A DNA stretch of 64,000 bases from Streptomyces sindenensis (GCF_014649035.1 NZ_BMSG01000003.1:62001-126000), one strand, 5' to 3'. Positions 8,578-17,160 are shown, numbered from the stretch's first letter. Program-made: numbers and translations. The notes: a model not told the origin generated them from the letters alone.

Positions 8578-9966
8578 TCAGTCGTGGGCGTGGAGGGGCT
8601 TGCCGGCCAGCGCCAGGTGAGCCTCGCCCATCGCCTCGTTCTGCGTCGGGTGTGCGTGGATGAGCTGGGCGACCTCGGCGGGCAGCGCCTCCCAGTTGTA
8701 GATCAGCTGGGCTTCGCCGACCTGCTCGCCCATGCGGTCGCCCACCATGTGGACGCCGACCACGGCACCGTCCTTGACCTGGACGAGCTTGATCTCGCCC
8801 GCGGTCTTCAGGATCTTGCTCTTGCCGTTGCCCGCGAGGTTGTACTTGAGGGCGACGACCTTGTCCGCGCCGTAGATCTCCTTGGCCTTCGCCTCGGTGA
8901 TGCCGACGGAGGCGACCTCGGGGTGGCAGTACGTCACCTTGGGCACGCCGTCGTAGTCGACCGGGACGGTCTTCAGACCGGCCAGACGCTCCGCCACCAG
9001 GATGCCCTCGGCGAAGCCGACGTGGGCGAGCTGGAGGGTGGGGACGAGGTCGCCCACCGCCGAGATCGTCGGGACGTTGGTCTGCATGTACTCGTCGACC
9101 AGGACATAGCCGCGGTCCATCGCGACGCCCTGCTCCTCGTAACCGAGGCCCTGGGAGACCGGGCCGCGGCCGATCGCGACGAGGAGGATCTCCGCCTCGA
9201 AGGTCTTGCCGTCGGCCAGCGTCACACGGACGCCGTCCTGCGTGTACTCGGCCTTGTCGAAGAAGGTGCCGAGGTTGAACTTGATGCCGCGCTTGCGGAA
9301 CGCGCGCTCAAGAAGCTTGGAGCTGTTCTCGTCCTCGACCGGGACGAGGTGCTTGAGGCCCTCGACGATCGTGACCTCGGTGCCGAAGGACTTCCACGCC
9401 GAGGCGAACTCGACGCCGATGACGCCGCCGCCCAGCACGATCGCCGACTTCGGGACGCGGTCCATCTTCAGCGCGTGGTCCGAGGAGATGATCCGGTTGC
9501 CGTCGATCTCCAGGCCGGGCAGCGACTTCGGCACGGAGCCGGTCGCCAGCAGCACGTGGCGGCCCTGGACGCGCTGGCCGTTCACGTCCACCGAGGTCGG
9601 CGAGGAGAGCTTGCCCTCACCCTCGATGTAGTGGACCTTGCGCGAGGCGATGAGACCCTGCAGACCCTTGTACAGGCCCGAGATCACATCGTCCTTGTAC
9701 TTGTTGACGGCCTCCATGTCGATGCCCTCGAAGGTGGCCTTCACGCCGAACTGGGCCGACTCGCGGGCCTGGTCCGCGATCTCGCCCGCGTGCAGCAGGG
9801 CCTTCGTGGGGATACAGCCGTTGTGCAGGCAGGTACCGCCGACCTTGCCCTTCTCGATCAGGGCGACGTCCAGGCCCAGCTGCGCTCCGCGCAGGGCCGC
9901 GGCGTAACCGCCACTGCCACCGCCGAGGATCACTAGGTCGAAAACGGTGCTGGCGTCGTTCGCCAC
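8578..9966 (-). CDS. lpdA: Dihydrolipoyl dehydrogenase (E3)
   Basis: 462 residues from a GTG at 9964-9966, giving MANDASTVFDLVILGGGSGG. GGAGG lies seven bases upstream, and the longer open frame lacks family similarity. FAD-binding GGGSGGYAAA, the redox-active disulfide in GGTCLHNGCIPTKALLH, NAD-binding VLGGGVIGVEFAS and the C-terminal catalytic HAHPTQNE motif are all present. It reoxidises the dihydrolipoyl groups of E2 with NAD+, serving pyruvate and 2-oxoglutarate dehydrogenases and probably glycine cleavage. sucB follows on the same strand 62 bp later, so the two form an operon. Confidence 0.97.
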   Translation of the reverse strand: MANDASTVFDLVILGGGSGGYAAALRGAQLGLDVALIEKGKVGGTCLHNGCIPTKALLHAGEIADQARESAQFGVKATFEGIDMEAVNKYKDDVISGLYKGLQGLIASRKVHYIEGEGKLSSPTSVDVNGQRVQGRHVLLATGSVPKSLPGLEIDGNRIISSDHALKMDRVPKSAIVLGGGVIGVEFASAWKSFGTEVTIVEGLKHLVPVEDENSSKLLERAFRKRGIKFNLGTFFDKAEYTQDGVRVTLADGKTFEAEILLVAIGRGPVSQGLGYEEQGVAMDRGYVLVDEYMQTNVPTISAVGDLVPTLQLAHVGFAEGILVAERLAGLKTVPVDYDGVPKVTYCHPEVASVGITEAKAKEIYGADKVVALKYNLAGNGKSKILKTAGEIKLVQVKDGAVVGVHMVGDRMGEQVGEAQLIYNWEALPAEVAQLIHAHPTQNEAMGEAHLALAGKPLHAHD

Positions 9967-10141
9967 GTCACGTCCTCCATGCATGTGCGCCGTACGCCGG
10001 GCCCCGTCGCTGGGGTGTGACCGGCCGGTCGGCTGGTGTGCGGCCGCTTTTGTCTTCGGCCCTGTGGTGGGGGCCCTGTCCTGCCGAGAACCCATCTTCG
10101 CACTTGTCGACGGTGGGCGGGACGCGGGGCCCGGGTCCGGG

Positions 10142-10157
10142 ACGGATGATCATCCGT
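10142..10157. promoter_or_regulatory. 16-bp perfect palindrome upstream of lpdA
   Basis: ACGGATGATCATCCGT is self-complementary over all 16 bases and lies about 180 bp before the lpdA start. A second inverted repeat, CGTAG-ATAC-CTACG, lies nearby at 10176-10189. Such sites usually bind homodimeric repressors or activators; the protein is unknown. Confidence 0.4.
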
Positions 10158-10234
10158 TCCGGAGGGTTACTGCTGCGTAGATACCTACGGATTCGGTCGG
10201 TGTTCGTCGAGAGCGAAACCCCGCCCTCTCCTTG

Positions 10235-10271
10235 CCGGTACCGCCCGGACGATGACCGGTACCGCCCGGAC
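10235..10271. repeat. Two direct repeats of 16 bp, spaced 21 bp, in the lpdA-pepA gap
   Basis: ccggtaccgcccggac occurs at 10235-10250 and again at 10256-10271. The 21-bp period equals two helical turns, so both copies face the same side of the DNA. They lie between the pepA terminator and the lpdA upstream region; function unknown. The rest of the 364-bp gap (9967-10330) holds the palindromes and the terminator but no gene. Confidence 0.5.
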
Positions 10272-10272
10272 A

Positions 10273-10313
10273 ACACGTACGGCCCCGGACCTTATGCCCG
10301 GGGCCGTACGTGT
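10273..10313 (-). terminator. 16-bp perfect hairpin terminator after pepA
   Basis: Arms 10273-10288 and 10298-10313 (ACACGTACGGCCCCGG and its complement) enclose a 9-nt loop, 18 bp past the pepA stop codon. It separates pepA from the lpdA-sucB transcript. Confidence 0.8.
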
Positions 10314-10330
10314 CATCGGCGGATTCCGGC

Positions 10331-11878
10331 TCAGCCGAGGTCGCCGTCGGCGGTGCGCTCGGCGAGCCGCACCAGGGTGCGGACCGCGGAGCCGGTGCCG
10401 CCCTTCGGCGTGTAGCCGTACGGCGCGCCTTCGTGGAAGGCCGGGCCGGCGATGTCCAGGTGCGCCCAGGCGATGCCCTCGCCCACGAACTCCTTCAGGA
10501 ACAGGCCGGCCACCAGGCCGCCGCCCATCCGCTCGCCCATGTTGGCCATGTCGGCGGTGGGGGAGTCCATGCCCTTGCGGAGGTCGGCCGGGAGCGGCAT
10601 CGGCCAGGAAGCCTCGCCGACCTCCTCGGCGATCTCGTGGATCGACGTACGGAAGGCGTCGTCGTTGGCCATCACACCGAAGGTGCGGTTGCCGAGCGCC
10701 AGCACCATCGCACCGGTCAGGGTCGCCACGTCGACGATCGCGTCCGGCTTCTCCTCCGAGGCGCGGGTCAGCGCGTCGGCCAGGACGAGCCGGCCCTCGG
10801 CGTCGGTGTTGAGCACCTCGACGGTCTTGCCGCTGTACATGCGCAGCACGTCACCGGGGCGGGTGGCATTGCCGGAGGGCATGTTCTCGGCCAGCGCCAG
10901 CCAGCCGGTGACGTTGACCTTCAGGCCCAGGCGGGCGGCCGAGACGACGGCGGCGAACACGGCGGCGGCGCCGGCCATGTCGCACTTCATCGTCTCGTTG
11001 TGGCCGGCCGGCTTGAGCGAGATGCCGCCCGAGTCGTAGGTGATGCCCTTGCCGACCAGGGCCAGGGTCTTCTCCGCCTTCGGGTGCGTGTAGGCGAGCT
11101 TCACCAGGCGCGGGCCGCGCTCGGCGCCCTGGCCGACGCCGAGGATGCCGCCGAAGCCGCCCTTGACGAGGGCCTTCTCGTCGAGGACCTGGACCTTGAT
11201 GCCGTGCTCCTTGCCCGCGGCGGTGGCCACGGCGGCGAAGGACTCGGGGTACAGGTCGTTCGGCGGGGTGTTGATGAGGTCGCGGGCCCGGTTGATCTCC
11301 TCGACCAGGGCCAGGGCGCGCTCGACGGCGGCCTTGTAGGCCTTGTCGCGCGGCTTGCCGCCGAGCAGGGCCACCTCGGCGAGCGGCTGCTTCGGGCCGC
11401 TGTCCTTGGACTTGGCGTCCTTGGGGGCCAGCTTGTTCTCGCCGCCCTGGTAGGCGGTGAAGGCGTACGAGCCGAGGAGCGCGCCCTCGGCGACGGCGGC
11501 GGCGTCCTCGACGGAACCCGCGGGAAGCGCGAAGCCCGCCTTCTTCGAGCCGGACAGCGCACGGGCCGCGGTGCCCGCCGCGCGGCGCAGCGCCTCGGCG
11601 TCGTAGGCGTCCTCCTTGTCCGGGACCGGACCGAGGCCGACCGCGACGACGACCGGGGCCTTGAGGCCGGACGCGGCGGGCAGCTTGGTCAGTTCGCCCT
11701 CGGCACCGGTGGCACCCAGGGTTGCGAGGACGGCGGCGAGCTTGCCGTCGAACGCCTTGTCCACGGCCTCGGAGCCGGGTGCCAGGACCGGTCCCTTGAC
11801 GCCCTTGGCGACGCCGACGACGAGTGCGTCGGCGCGCAGCGTCGCCGCACCGGCAGTGCTGAGAGTGAGAGCAGTCAC
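10331..11878 (-). CDS. pepA: Leucyl aminopeptidase (M17 family)
   Basis: 515 residues from a GTG at 11876-11878 (MTALTLSTAGAATLRADALV). The frame is open far upstream, but only this start gives the family N-terminus. Metal-binding and catalytic motifs of cytosolic M17 aminopeptidases are present: VGKGITYDSGGISLKP, and NTDAEGRLVLADAL, the signature of the family. The N-terminal third is the regulatory macro-like domain. It removes N-terminal residues during peptide turnover. Its placement between cobS and lpdA matches the conserved actinobacterial order. Confidence 0.95.
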   Translation of the reverse strand: MTALTLSTAGAATLRADALVVGVAKGVKGPVLAPGSEAVDKAFDGKLAAVLATLGATGAEGELTKLPAASGLKAPVVVAVGLGPVPDKEDAYDAEALRRAAGTAARALSGSKKAGFALPAGSVEDAAAVAEGALLGSYAFTAYQGGENKLAPKDAKSKDSGPKQPLAEVALLGGKPRDKAYKAAVERALALVEEINRARDLINTPPNDLYPESFAAVATAAGKEHGIKVQVLDEKALVKGGFGGILGVGQGAERGPRLVKLAYTHPKAEKTLALVGKGITYDSGGISLKPAGHNETMKCDMAGAAAVFAAVVSAARLGLKVNVTGWLALAENMPSGNATRPGDVLRMYSGKTVEVLNTDAEGRLVLADALTRASEEKPDAIVDVATLTGAMVLALGNRTFGVMANDDAFRTSIHEIAEEVGEASWPMPLPADLRKGMDSPTADMANMGERMGGGLVAGLFLKEFVGEGIAWAHLDIAGPAFHEGAPYGYTPKGGTGSAVRTLVRLAERTADGDLG

Positions 11879-12081
11879 GGTGGTGAAATCTCGCTTCCGT
11901 TGAGTTCGATGTCGACCGAGGGGTGGGCCGGTCGTGCCCGGCGCATCGTAGACGCCCCGACGATGTGCCGGGAATGAGCCTACGCGCGCAGTTCCTGCTC
12001 CATGACGGCGGCGGGCCTTCCCGGCCGCCCTTCCGACCGGTAAGGCGGTCGGGAACCGGTCCCGCAGAGCCTGGTGTGCCG

Positions 12082-12864
12082 TCAGGCCCCGAACGTCAGC
12101 ATCACCAGGGCCGCCGTCGCCGCGGCCTCCTCCACGCCGCCGAAGACGTCCCCGGTGACCCCGCCGAACCGCCGCACGCAGTGCCGCAGCAGCAGCTCGG
12201 CGGCGGCGAGCGCGCCGAGCACCGCGAGCCCGTGGCGCAGTGCCCCGTACGGCCCGGACGCGGCGCCCGCCGCCGCGCACAGGGCCACCGTCACCACGGC
12301 CGCGAGCAGCGCCCGTCCGGCCGGAACCGTGCCCGCCACCGTCGCCCCGAGCCCCTCGGGCCGGGCCGCCGGGACGCCCTGACGGGACGCCAGGGTCAGC
12401 GCCAGGCGGGCGGCGACGGCCGCGACGACGGTCCCGAGGGCCCCGTGCGCCCAGCCCCGCCCGTACAGCTCGAAGAGGACCGCGACCTGCGCCAGCAGCA
12501 CCAGGAGCAGCGTGATGACACCGAACGGCCCAATGTCCGACTGCTTCATGATCCGCAGCGCGTCCTCGGCGGGCTTCCCGCTGCCCAGCCCGTCCGCCGT
12601 GTCCGCCAGACCGTCCAGGTGCAGCCCCCGGGTGAGGACGGCCGGCACGGCGACGGAGGCCACCGCCGCGAGCAGCGGCCCCGACCCGGCCAGCAGCGCC
12701 AGCGAGCCGAAGGCGGCGGCGAGCACTCCCACGACCAGCCCGGCGAGCGGGGCGCGGAGCATGCCGGAGCGGGCGGTCGCGCGGTCCCAGCGGGTCACCC
12801 GGACCGGCAGCACGGTCAGGGTGCCGAAGGCGAAACGTATGCCGTGGCTGTTCAGAGAGGTCAC
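12082..12864 (-). CDS. cobS: Cobalamin synthase (adenosylcobinamide-GDP ribazoletransferase)
   Basis: 260 residues from a GTG at 12862-12864. It is an integral membrane protein with six or seven hydrophobic segments. The CobS signature is visible in LHLDGLADTADGLGSG and the following RIMKQSDIGPFGV. It joins adenosylcobinamide-GDP to alpha-ribazole in the last steps of B12 assembly, using the product of CobT and the GDP-activated intermediate from CobU. The start is supported by RFAFGTLTVLPVRVTRWD at the N-terminus and by a TAGCCT hexamer (12872-12877, minus strand) seven bases before it, which implies a leaderless mRNA. Confidence 0.93.
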   Translation of the reverse strand: MTSLNSHGIRFAFGTLTVLPVRVTRWDRATARSGMLRAPLAGLVVGVLAAAFGSLALLAGSGPLLAAVASVAVPAVLTRGLHLDGLADTADGLGSGKPAEDALRIMKQSDIGPFGVITLLLVLLAQVAVLFELYGRGWAHGALGTVVAAVAARLALTLASRQGVPAARPEGLGATVAGTVPAGRALLAAVVTVALCAAAGAASGPYGALRHGLAVLGALAAAELLLRHCVRRFGGVTGDVFGGVEEAAATAALVMLTFGA

Positions 12865-12952
12865 CGCGCGCAGGCTAGCCGCTGGGCCGCACCGATAGAT
12901 TGGGCGAAACGCACCGAACACCGCGAAACCTGACGTATCGGGAGTGGGTGGC

Positions 12953-13717
12953 ATGGGTCACTGGTGGCACGAGAACATCGCGGAGCCGGGCAAGCTGCCG
13001 CTGCTCCTCGCGCTGGCCGCCTTCGTCCTGACCTTCGCGGTCACCCGCACCATCACGCGCATGATCCGGGCCGGGAAGGGGCCGTTCCGCAACATCACCC
13101 CCGGCGGGGTGCACATCCACCATGTGGTGCCCGGGGTCGTCCTCTCCGTCGTCGGCGGGTTCGGCGCGGTGGCCAGCGGGCGACACGGGGTGGCCGCCGG
13201 GGTGTTCGCGGTGATCTTCGGGGTGGGGGCCGGTCTGGTGCTCGACGAGTTCGCCCTGATCCTGCATCTCGACGACGTGTACTGGACGGAGGAGGGCCGC
13301 CAGAGCGTCGAGGTGGTGGTGCTGACCGCCTCGCTGGTGCTGCTGGTCCTGGCGGGCTTCTCCCCGCTCGGCGTCGACGACGTCACCGACGAGGAGCAGC
13401 AGGGCAGGCTCGGTCTGATCACGACGTACGTGGTGAACTTCTGCTTCGTCCTGATCTGCCTGTTCAAGGGCAAGCTGCGGATGGCGGTGCTCGGCACCCT
13501 CGTCCCGTTCGTCGCGCTGGTCGGCGCGATCCGGCTGGCCCGCCCCGCCTCGCTCTGGGCCCGGCGCTTCTACCGCCACCGCCACCGGGCCCGCTCCCGG
13601 GCGATGCTGCGGGCCTACCACCACGACGTGCGCTGGGCGGGGCCGCGCCGGAAGTTCCAGGACCTCATCGGCGGCGCCCCGGACCGGGTTCCGCTGCCGC
13701 CGGCCCGCGAGCCCTGA
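12953..13717 (+). CDS. Conserved integral membrane protein with HIHH motif
   Basis: 254 residues. GGAG lies eight bases before the chosen ATG. Hydrophobic segments are seen near residues 15-33, 58-80, 83-105, 120-138, 153-172 and 178-195. A conserved-looking GPFRNITPGGVHIHHVVPGV segment (about 42-61) carries three histidines at the edge of a membrane segment and might bind a metal. The C-terminus is strongly basic (RRFYRHRHRARSRA). I do not recognise a named family. It is divergent from cobS, which is 88 bp away, and its last 53 bp overlap the convergent gene. Confidence 0.82.
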   Translation: MGHWWHENIAEPGKLPLLLALAAFVLTFAVTRTITRMIRAGKGPFRNITPGGVHIHHVVPGVVLSVVGGFGAVASGRHGVAAGVFAVIFGVGAGLVLDEFALILHLDDVYWTEEGRQSVEVVVLTASLVLLVLAGFSPLGVDDVTDEEQQGRLGLITTYVVNFCFVLICLFKGKLRMAVLGTLVPFVALVGAIRLARPASLWARRFYRHRHRARSRAMLRAYHHDVRWAGPRRKFQDLIGGAPDRVPLPPAREP

Positions 13718-14429
13718 CCGTCGCGGTCCTGACCACCGCGCCGCCGCCCGCTTCGGGGTCCCGGGAGCCGCGCCGGCGCCCGCGCCACTCCCGTACGCCG
13801 CACACCACCAGGACGGCGGCGATGGCGGCCAAGTGCTCGCGGCCCGCCAGGTTGTCCTTCACCAGGACCTCCACCACCATCGCGAGGACCACCAGCGCCC
13901 CGGTGAACCAGGCGCGCCGCTGGTGGCAGACGTACACCGCGAGCCCGACGACCGCCGCCGAGGGCCCGGTGTCCACCACCTGGGCGTCGGATGAGGGCAG
14001 CCCCAGGAACGACCCCGGCCCGAGGGCCACGCCGACGCGGGCGTACAGCGTCCCGGCCAGCGTCGCCCCGTACGCCACCGCGAGCGTGCGCCACCGCCCC
14101 AGGCACACCTCCGCCACCCCGAACACCAGCAGGATCTGGGCCAGGGCGCCCCACACCGGCAGATGGAGCGCGGGCACGAACAGGGACAGCGGAGTCCGCA
14201 GGAGGGCGAGCGGAAGCGGGTCCTCGGCGCGTACGGCTCCGAGGTTCCGCACCGGCTCGTGGCCCCACGCCTGGTTCTGCGTCACCTGGACGACGGCCGT
14301 CAGCGCCACCGCCGTCAACGTCAGCGCGAGCGCCCGCACCCCGCGCGCGGCGAGCCGCTGCCGTACGGCGGTGAACAGCGGGCCCCACTCCCGTACGGCC
14401 GCCCGGCGCAGCGCGGAGAGAGGGTTCAT
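13665..14429 (-). CDS. Rhomboid-like/unknown multi-spanning membrane protein
   Basis: 254 residues from an ATG at 14427-14429 with GGAAGAG three to nine bases upstream. Several hydrophobic helices are seen (ALALTLTAVALTAVVQVT, ALAQILLVFGVAEVCLGRW, AVVGLAVYVCHQ, GALVVLAMVVEVLVK). The layout GRWRTLAVAYGATLAGTLY recalls rhomboid-type folds, but no GxSG serine motif is seen, so a protease role is doubtful. The last 53 bp overlap the 3' end of the opposite-strand membrane-protein gene. It follows cobT on the same strand with about 150 bp between. Confidence 0.75.
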   Translation of the reverse strand: MNPLSALRRAAVREWGPLFTAVRQRLAARGVRALALTLTAVALTAVVQVTQNQAWGHEPVRNLGAVRAEDPLPLALLRTPLSLFVPALHLPVWGALAQILLVFGVAEVCLGRWRTLAVAYGATLAGTLYARVGVALGPGSFLGLPSSDAQVVDTGPSAAVVGLAVYVCHQRRAWFTGALVVLAMVVEVLVKDNLAGREHLAAIAAVLVVCGVREWRGRRRGSRDPEAGGGAVVRTATVRARGPAAAEPGPGRRR

Positions 14430-14578
14430 CCGCTCTTCCGGAACAGCATGGACAGGGCCCCCGGTCGGTCGTTCGGTCGGTTCGTCGGTCGGATCCCTTC
14501 CGAAGACGGACCGGGGCGGCGTGGAGTTCAGCGGCGTCGGGGTGACGCCGATCTCGTCCGCGCGTGGGGGAGTGGCCC

Positions 14579-15688
14579 TCAGGCCCGGTCGACGGCCGCC
14601 GCGTCCTCGGCCTCCGCCGCCTCCGCCGCCTCCTCGTTCTCGGCCTCCTCCGGCTCGTGCTCCGGGAGTTCGGCGGCCAGCGCCGCCGCGGCCTGCACCA
14701 GCGGCAGGGCCAGCAGCGCGCCGCTGCCCTCGCCCACCGTCACCCCGTGGTCCAGCAGCGGGGTCAGCGCCATCCGGTCCAGCGCCTTCGACTGCGCGGG
14801 CTCCCCGCTGACCTGACCGGCCAGCCACCAGTCCGGCGCCCGGAACGCCGCGCGCTGCGCCACCAGCGCGCAGGCCGCCGAGACGACCCCGTCCAGGATC
14901 ACCGGCATCCGGCGCACCGCGCTCTGCAGCAGGAATCCCGTCATCGCCGCCAGATCCGCCCCGCCCGACGTGGCCAGCAGCTCCACCTGGTCGCCCAGCA
15001 CCGGCCGGGCCCGGCGCAACGCGTCCCTGATCGCCGCGCACTTGCGCATCCACGCCAGGTCGTCGATGCCCGCACCGCCGCGCCCGGTCACCACGGAGGC
15101 GTCCGTTCCGCAGAGGGCGGCAACCAGGGTGGCCGCGGCCGTCGTACCGCCCACGCTGAGGTCGCCGAGCACCACCAGATCGGTGCCGGAGTCCGCCTCC
15201 TCGTCCGCGATCGCCATACCGAGGCGGATGGCCCGCTCGGCCTCCTCCGCGGTCATCGCGTCCTCGACGTCGATCCGCCCCGAACCCCGCCGCACCCGGT
15301 GCCGCGCCACGGACTCGGGCAGCAGCTCCGGATCGCAGTCCAGGGAGACGTCCACGATCCGCGTCGGCACCGAGAACCGCCGGGCCAGCACCGCGACCGG
15401 GCTCGCCCCGTCCAGGACGCTCCGCACCAGCTCGTACGCGCCGCCCGCAGGCCGGCCCGAGACGCCCAGCTCCGCCACCCCGTGGTCACCGGCGAAGAGC
15501 ACCAGACGCGGCTGCTCGACGGCCTTGACCGGCACGGACTGCTGCGCGGCGCTGAGCCACTCGCCCAGCTCGTCCAGGCGCCCGAGCGCTCCCGGCGGGA
15601 CGGCCAGCCGCTCGCGCCGCTCCTCGGCATCGCGCCGCACACCCCCGTCGGGGCGTTGGATCAGGTCGGAGAAGTCGTCCAGGTTCAC
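14579..15688 (-). CDS. cobT: Nicotinate-nucleotide--dimethylbenzimidazole phosphoribosyltransferase
   Basis: 369 residues. It makes alpha-ribazole-5'-phosphate, the lower ligand of cobalamin, from nicotinate mononucleotide and dimethylbenzimidazole. Family motifs include LVLFAGDHGVAELGVSGRP and VVLGDLSVGGTTAAATLVAA, the equivalent of the usual GEMGIGNTT loop, with the late GEGSGALLALPLVQAA. The C-terminus carries an unusual tail of about 30 residues made almost only of Glu and Ala after the core fold. It lies downstream of the CobU fusion on the same strand, with 191 bp between, and both supply CobS. Confidence 0.93.
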   Translation of the reverse strand: MNLDDFSDLIQRPDGGVRRDAEERRERLAVPPGALGRLDELGEWLSAAQQSVPVKAVEQPRLVLFAGDHGVAELGVSGRPAGGAYELVRSVLDGASPVAVLARRFSVPTRIVDVSLDCDPELLPESVARHRVRRGSGRIDVEDAMTAEEAERAIRLGMAIADEEADSGTDLVVLGDLSVGGTTAAATLVAALCGTDASVVTGRGGAGIDDLAWMRKCAAIRDALRRARPVLGDQVELLATSGGADLAAMTGFLLQSAVRRMPVILDGVVSAACALVAQRAAFRAPDWWLAGQVSGEPAQSKALDRMALTPLLDHGVTVGEGSGALLALPLVQAAAALAAELPEHEPEEAENEEAAEAAEAEDAAAVDRA

Positions 15689-15879
15689 GGAGGTCTGCCT
15701 CGCGGGTCGTCAGGTCAAATCCGGGTCAGGGAACCCGGCGGCGGGCCCCAGCGGGAACAGTACCGGTCGGCCCCGGGGGAGGAACGGGCCGCGAACGGCG
15801 GAACCGGCCACGCCCGCGGCCACGGGAGCCGGGCTCAGGCCCTGCCCCCCCTCACCCCCGCGGACCAGCACCTGCCTCC

Positions 15880-17082
15880 TCACCCCCGCAGCACCAGCAC
15901 CTGCCCCGCCACCACCAGCAGCACCTGCTCGCACTCGGCCGCCACCGCCGCGTTCAGCCGCCCCAGCTCGTCCCGGAACCGCCGCCCCGCCGCCGTCGCC
16001 GGGACCACCCCCGACCCCACCTCGTTGGTCACCAGCACCACCTGCCGCCAGGTCCCGCGCACCGCGGCCACCAGCTCCGCGACCCGCTCCCGCAGCGCCG
16101 CCTCGCCGCCGTCGTGCCACCGCTCGTCCTCCCAGGCCCCCACCCGGTCCATCGCGTCGGTCAGCCACAGCGACAGGCAGTCGATCAGCAGCGGCGGCCC
16201 GTCCGCCCCCAGCAGCTCCGTCAGCTCACAGGTCTCCTCGGTCCGCCAGGCGCCCGGCCGGCGCTCCCGGTGCAGTCCGATCCGGGCCGCCCACTCCGGG
16301 TCCCCGTCGCGGCGGCCGCCGGTCGCCACGTACACCACCTCCGGAAACGTCTCCAGGCGCCGCTCCGCCTCCAGCGACTTCCCCGACCGCGCGCCCCCCG
16401 TCACCAGCACCCGGCGCGGCACGTCCGGCACCGCGTGGTACTCGCCCACCACCAGCGTCGTCCCGTCCGGCACCGCCCGCGCCCCGGCCGCCGCGAGCCG
16501 CCGCTCCAGCGCCGGGCCCGGCGGGGCGTCGTGGTCCAGGTGGACCGCGATCACCTCGGTCGTCGGGCCCACCGCGTCGGCCGCCCGCAGCCGCGCCACC
16601 GCGTCGGGGCGTCCGATCACATCGAGGACGACCATCTCGTACGGCCGCTCCATCCGCTCGGGCAGCCCGGCGGGGGCGGCGCCCGGCGGCAGGTACAGCA
16701 GCCGCTCGCCCTCCGGGGAGGTCACCTCGTACCCGGTCCCCGGCGCGTCCATCGCCACCGCCCGTACCCGGTGCCCGCTGATCAGCGTCAGCACCTGGCC
16801 GTCCGGGACCCGCGCGGCGGGCGGCAGCGGGGCGGGCAGTTCGACAGCGGGCCCGTCGTGCGGATGGGTCAGCAGCACCTGGCGGACCGCGCCCAGCGAG
16901 TGCCCCGCACGGGCGGCCGCGAACATCGCGCCGGGGGTGAGGTCCAGCAGCAGCGCGTCGTCGACCAGCAACGCCGTCGCGGCCCGCGCCCACGGGCCGC
17001 GGGCCGACGCGCAGACCGCGCAGGGGCAGGAGGGACGCGGCAGCCCGTCGGGGGCTCCGGTGCCGAGCAGTGTCAGTTCCAC
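15880..17082 (-). CDS. cobU: PhnP-like metallo-beta-lactamase-fold domain fused to CobU kinase/guanylyltransferase
   Basis: 400 residues. The C-terminal half (about 224-400) is CobU: Walker A GGARSGKS (229-236), the later LLIDCLSLWLTDAM and VLVTNEVGSGVVP motifs. It phosphorylates adenosylcobinamide and transfers GMP from GTP. The N-terminal half begins LTLLGTGAPDGLPRPSCPCA and resembles PhnP-type phosphodiesterases, including the C-x-C-x2-C cluster at 19-24. The catalytic THxHxDH motif, however, is reduced to THPHDG (72-77), so hydrolase activity is probably lost. CobU alone is about 180 residues, so this is a true two-domain fusion. Confidence 0.9.
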   Translation of the reverse strand: MELTLLGTGAPDGLPRPSCPCAVCASARGPWARAATALLVDDALLLDLTPGAMFAAARAGHSLGAVRQVLLTHPHDGPAVELPAPLPPAARVPDGQVLTLISGHRVRAVAMDAPGTGYEVTSPEGERLLYLPPGAAPAGLPERMERPYEMVVLDVIGRPDAVARLRAADAVGPTTEVIAVHLDHDAPPGPALERRLAAAGARAVPDGTTLVVGEYHAVPDVPRRVLVTGGARSGKSLEAERRLETFPEVVYVATGGRRDGDPEWAARIGLHRERRPGAWRTEETCELTELLGADGPPLLIDCLSLWLTDAMDRVGAWEDERWHDGGEAALRERVAELVAAVRGTWRQVVLVTNEVGSGVVPATAAGRRFRDELGRLNAAVAAECEQVLLVVAGQVLVLRG

Positions 17083-17160
17083 CCCTTGATCCTCCCGTGT
17101 CCCCGCTCCGGCCGCCCGCCCGGCTAGGCTTCGGGCAGCAACGCGACCCAGGAGGCGGAC

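Noticed and set aside
12031..12052. Small hairpin after cobS
   Set aside because: Only a 6-bp stem (CCGACC/GGTCGG); too weak to call a terminator with confidence.
14460..14500. Run of TCGG/TTCGG short repeats before the membrane-protein gene
   Set aside because: Only a few imperfect copies; too short and degenerate to call an element.
12865..17160. A cobalamin riboswitch near cobS, cobT or cobU
   Set aside because: No B12-box-like sequence or conserved leader was found, and gaps before these genes are short.
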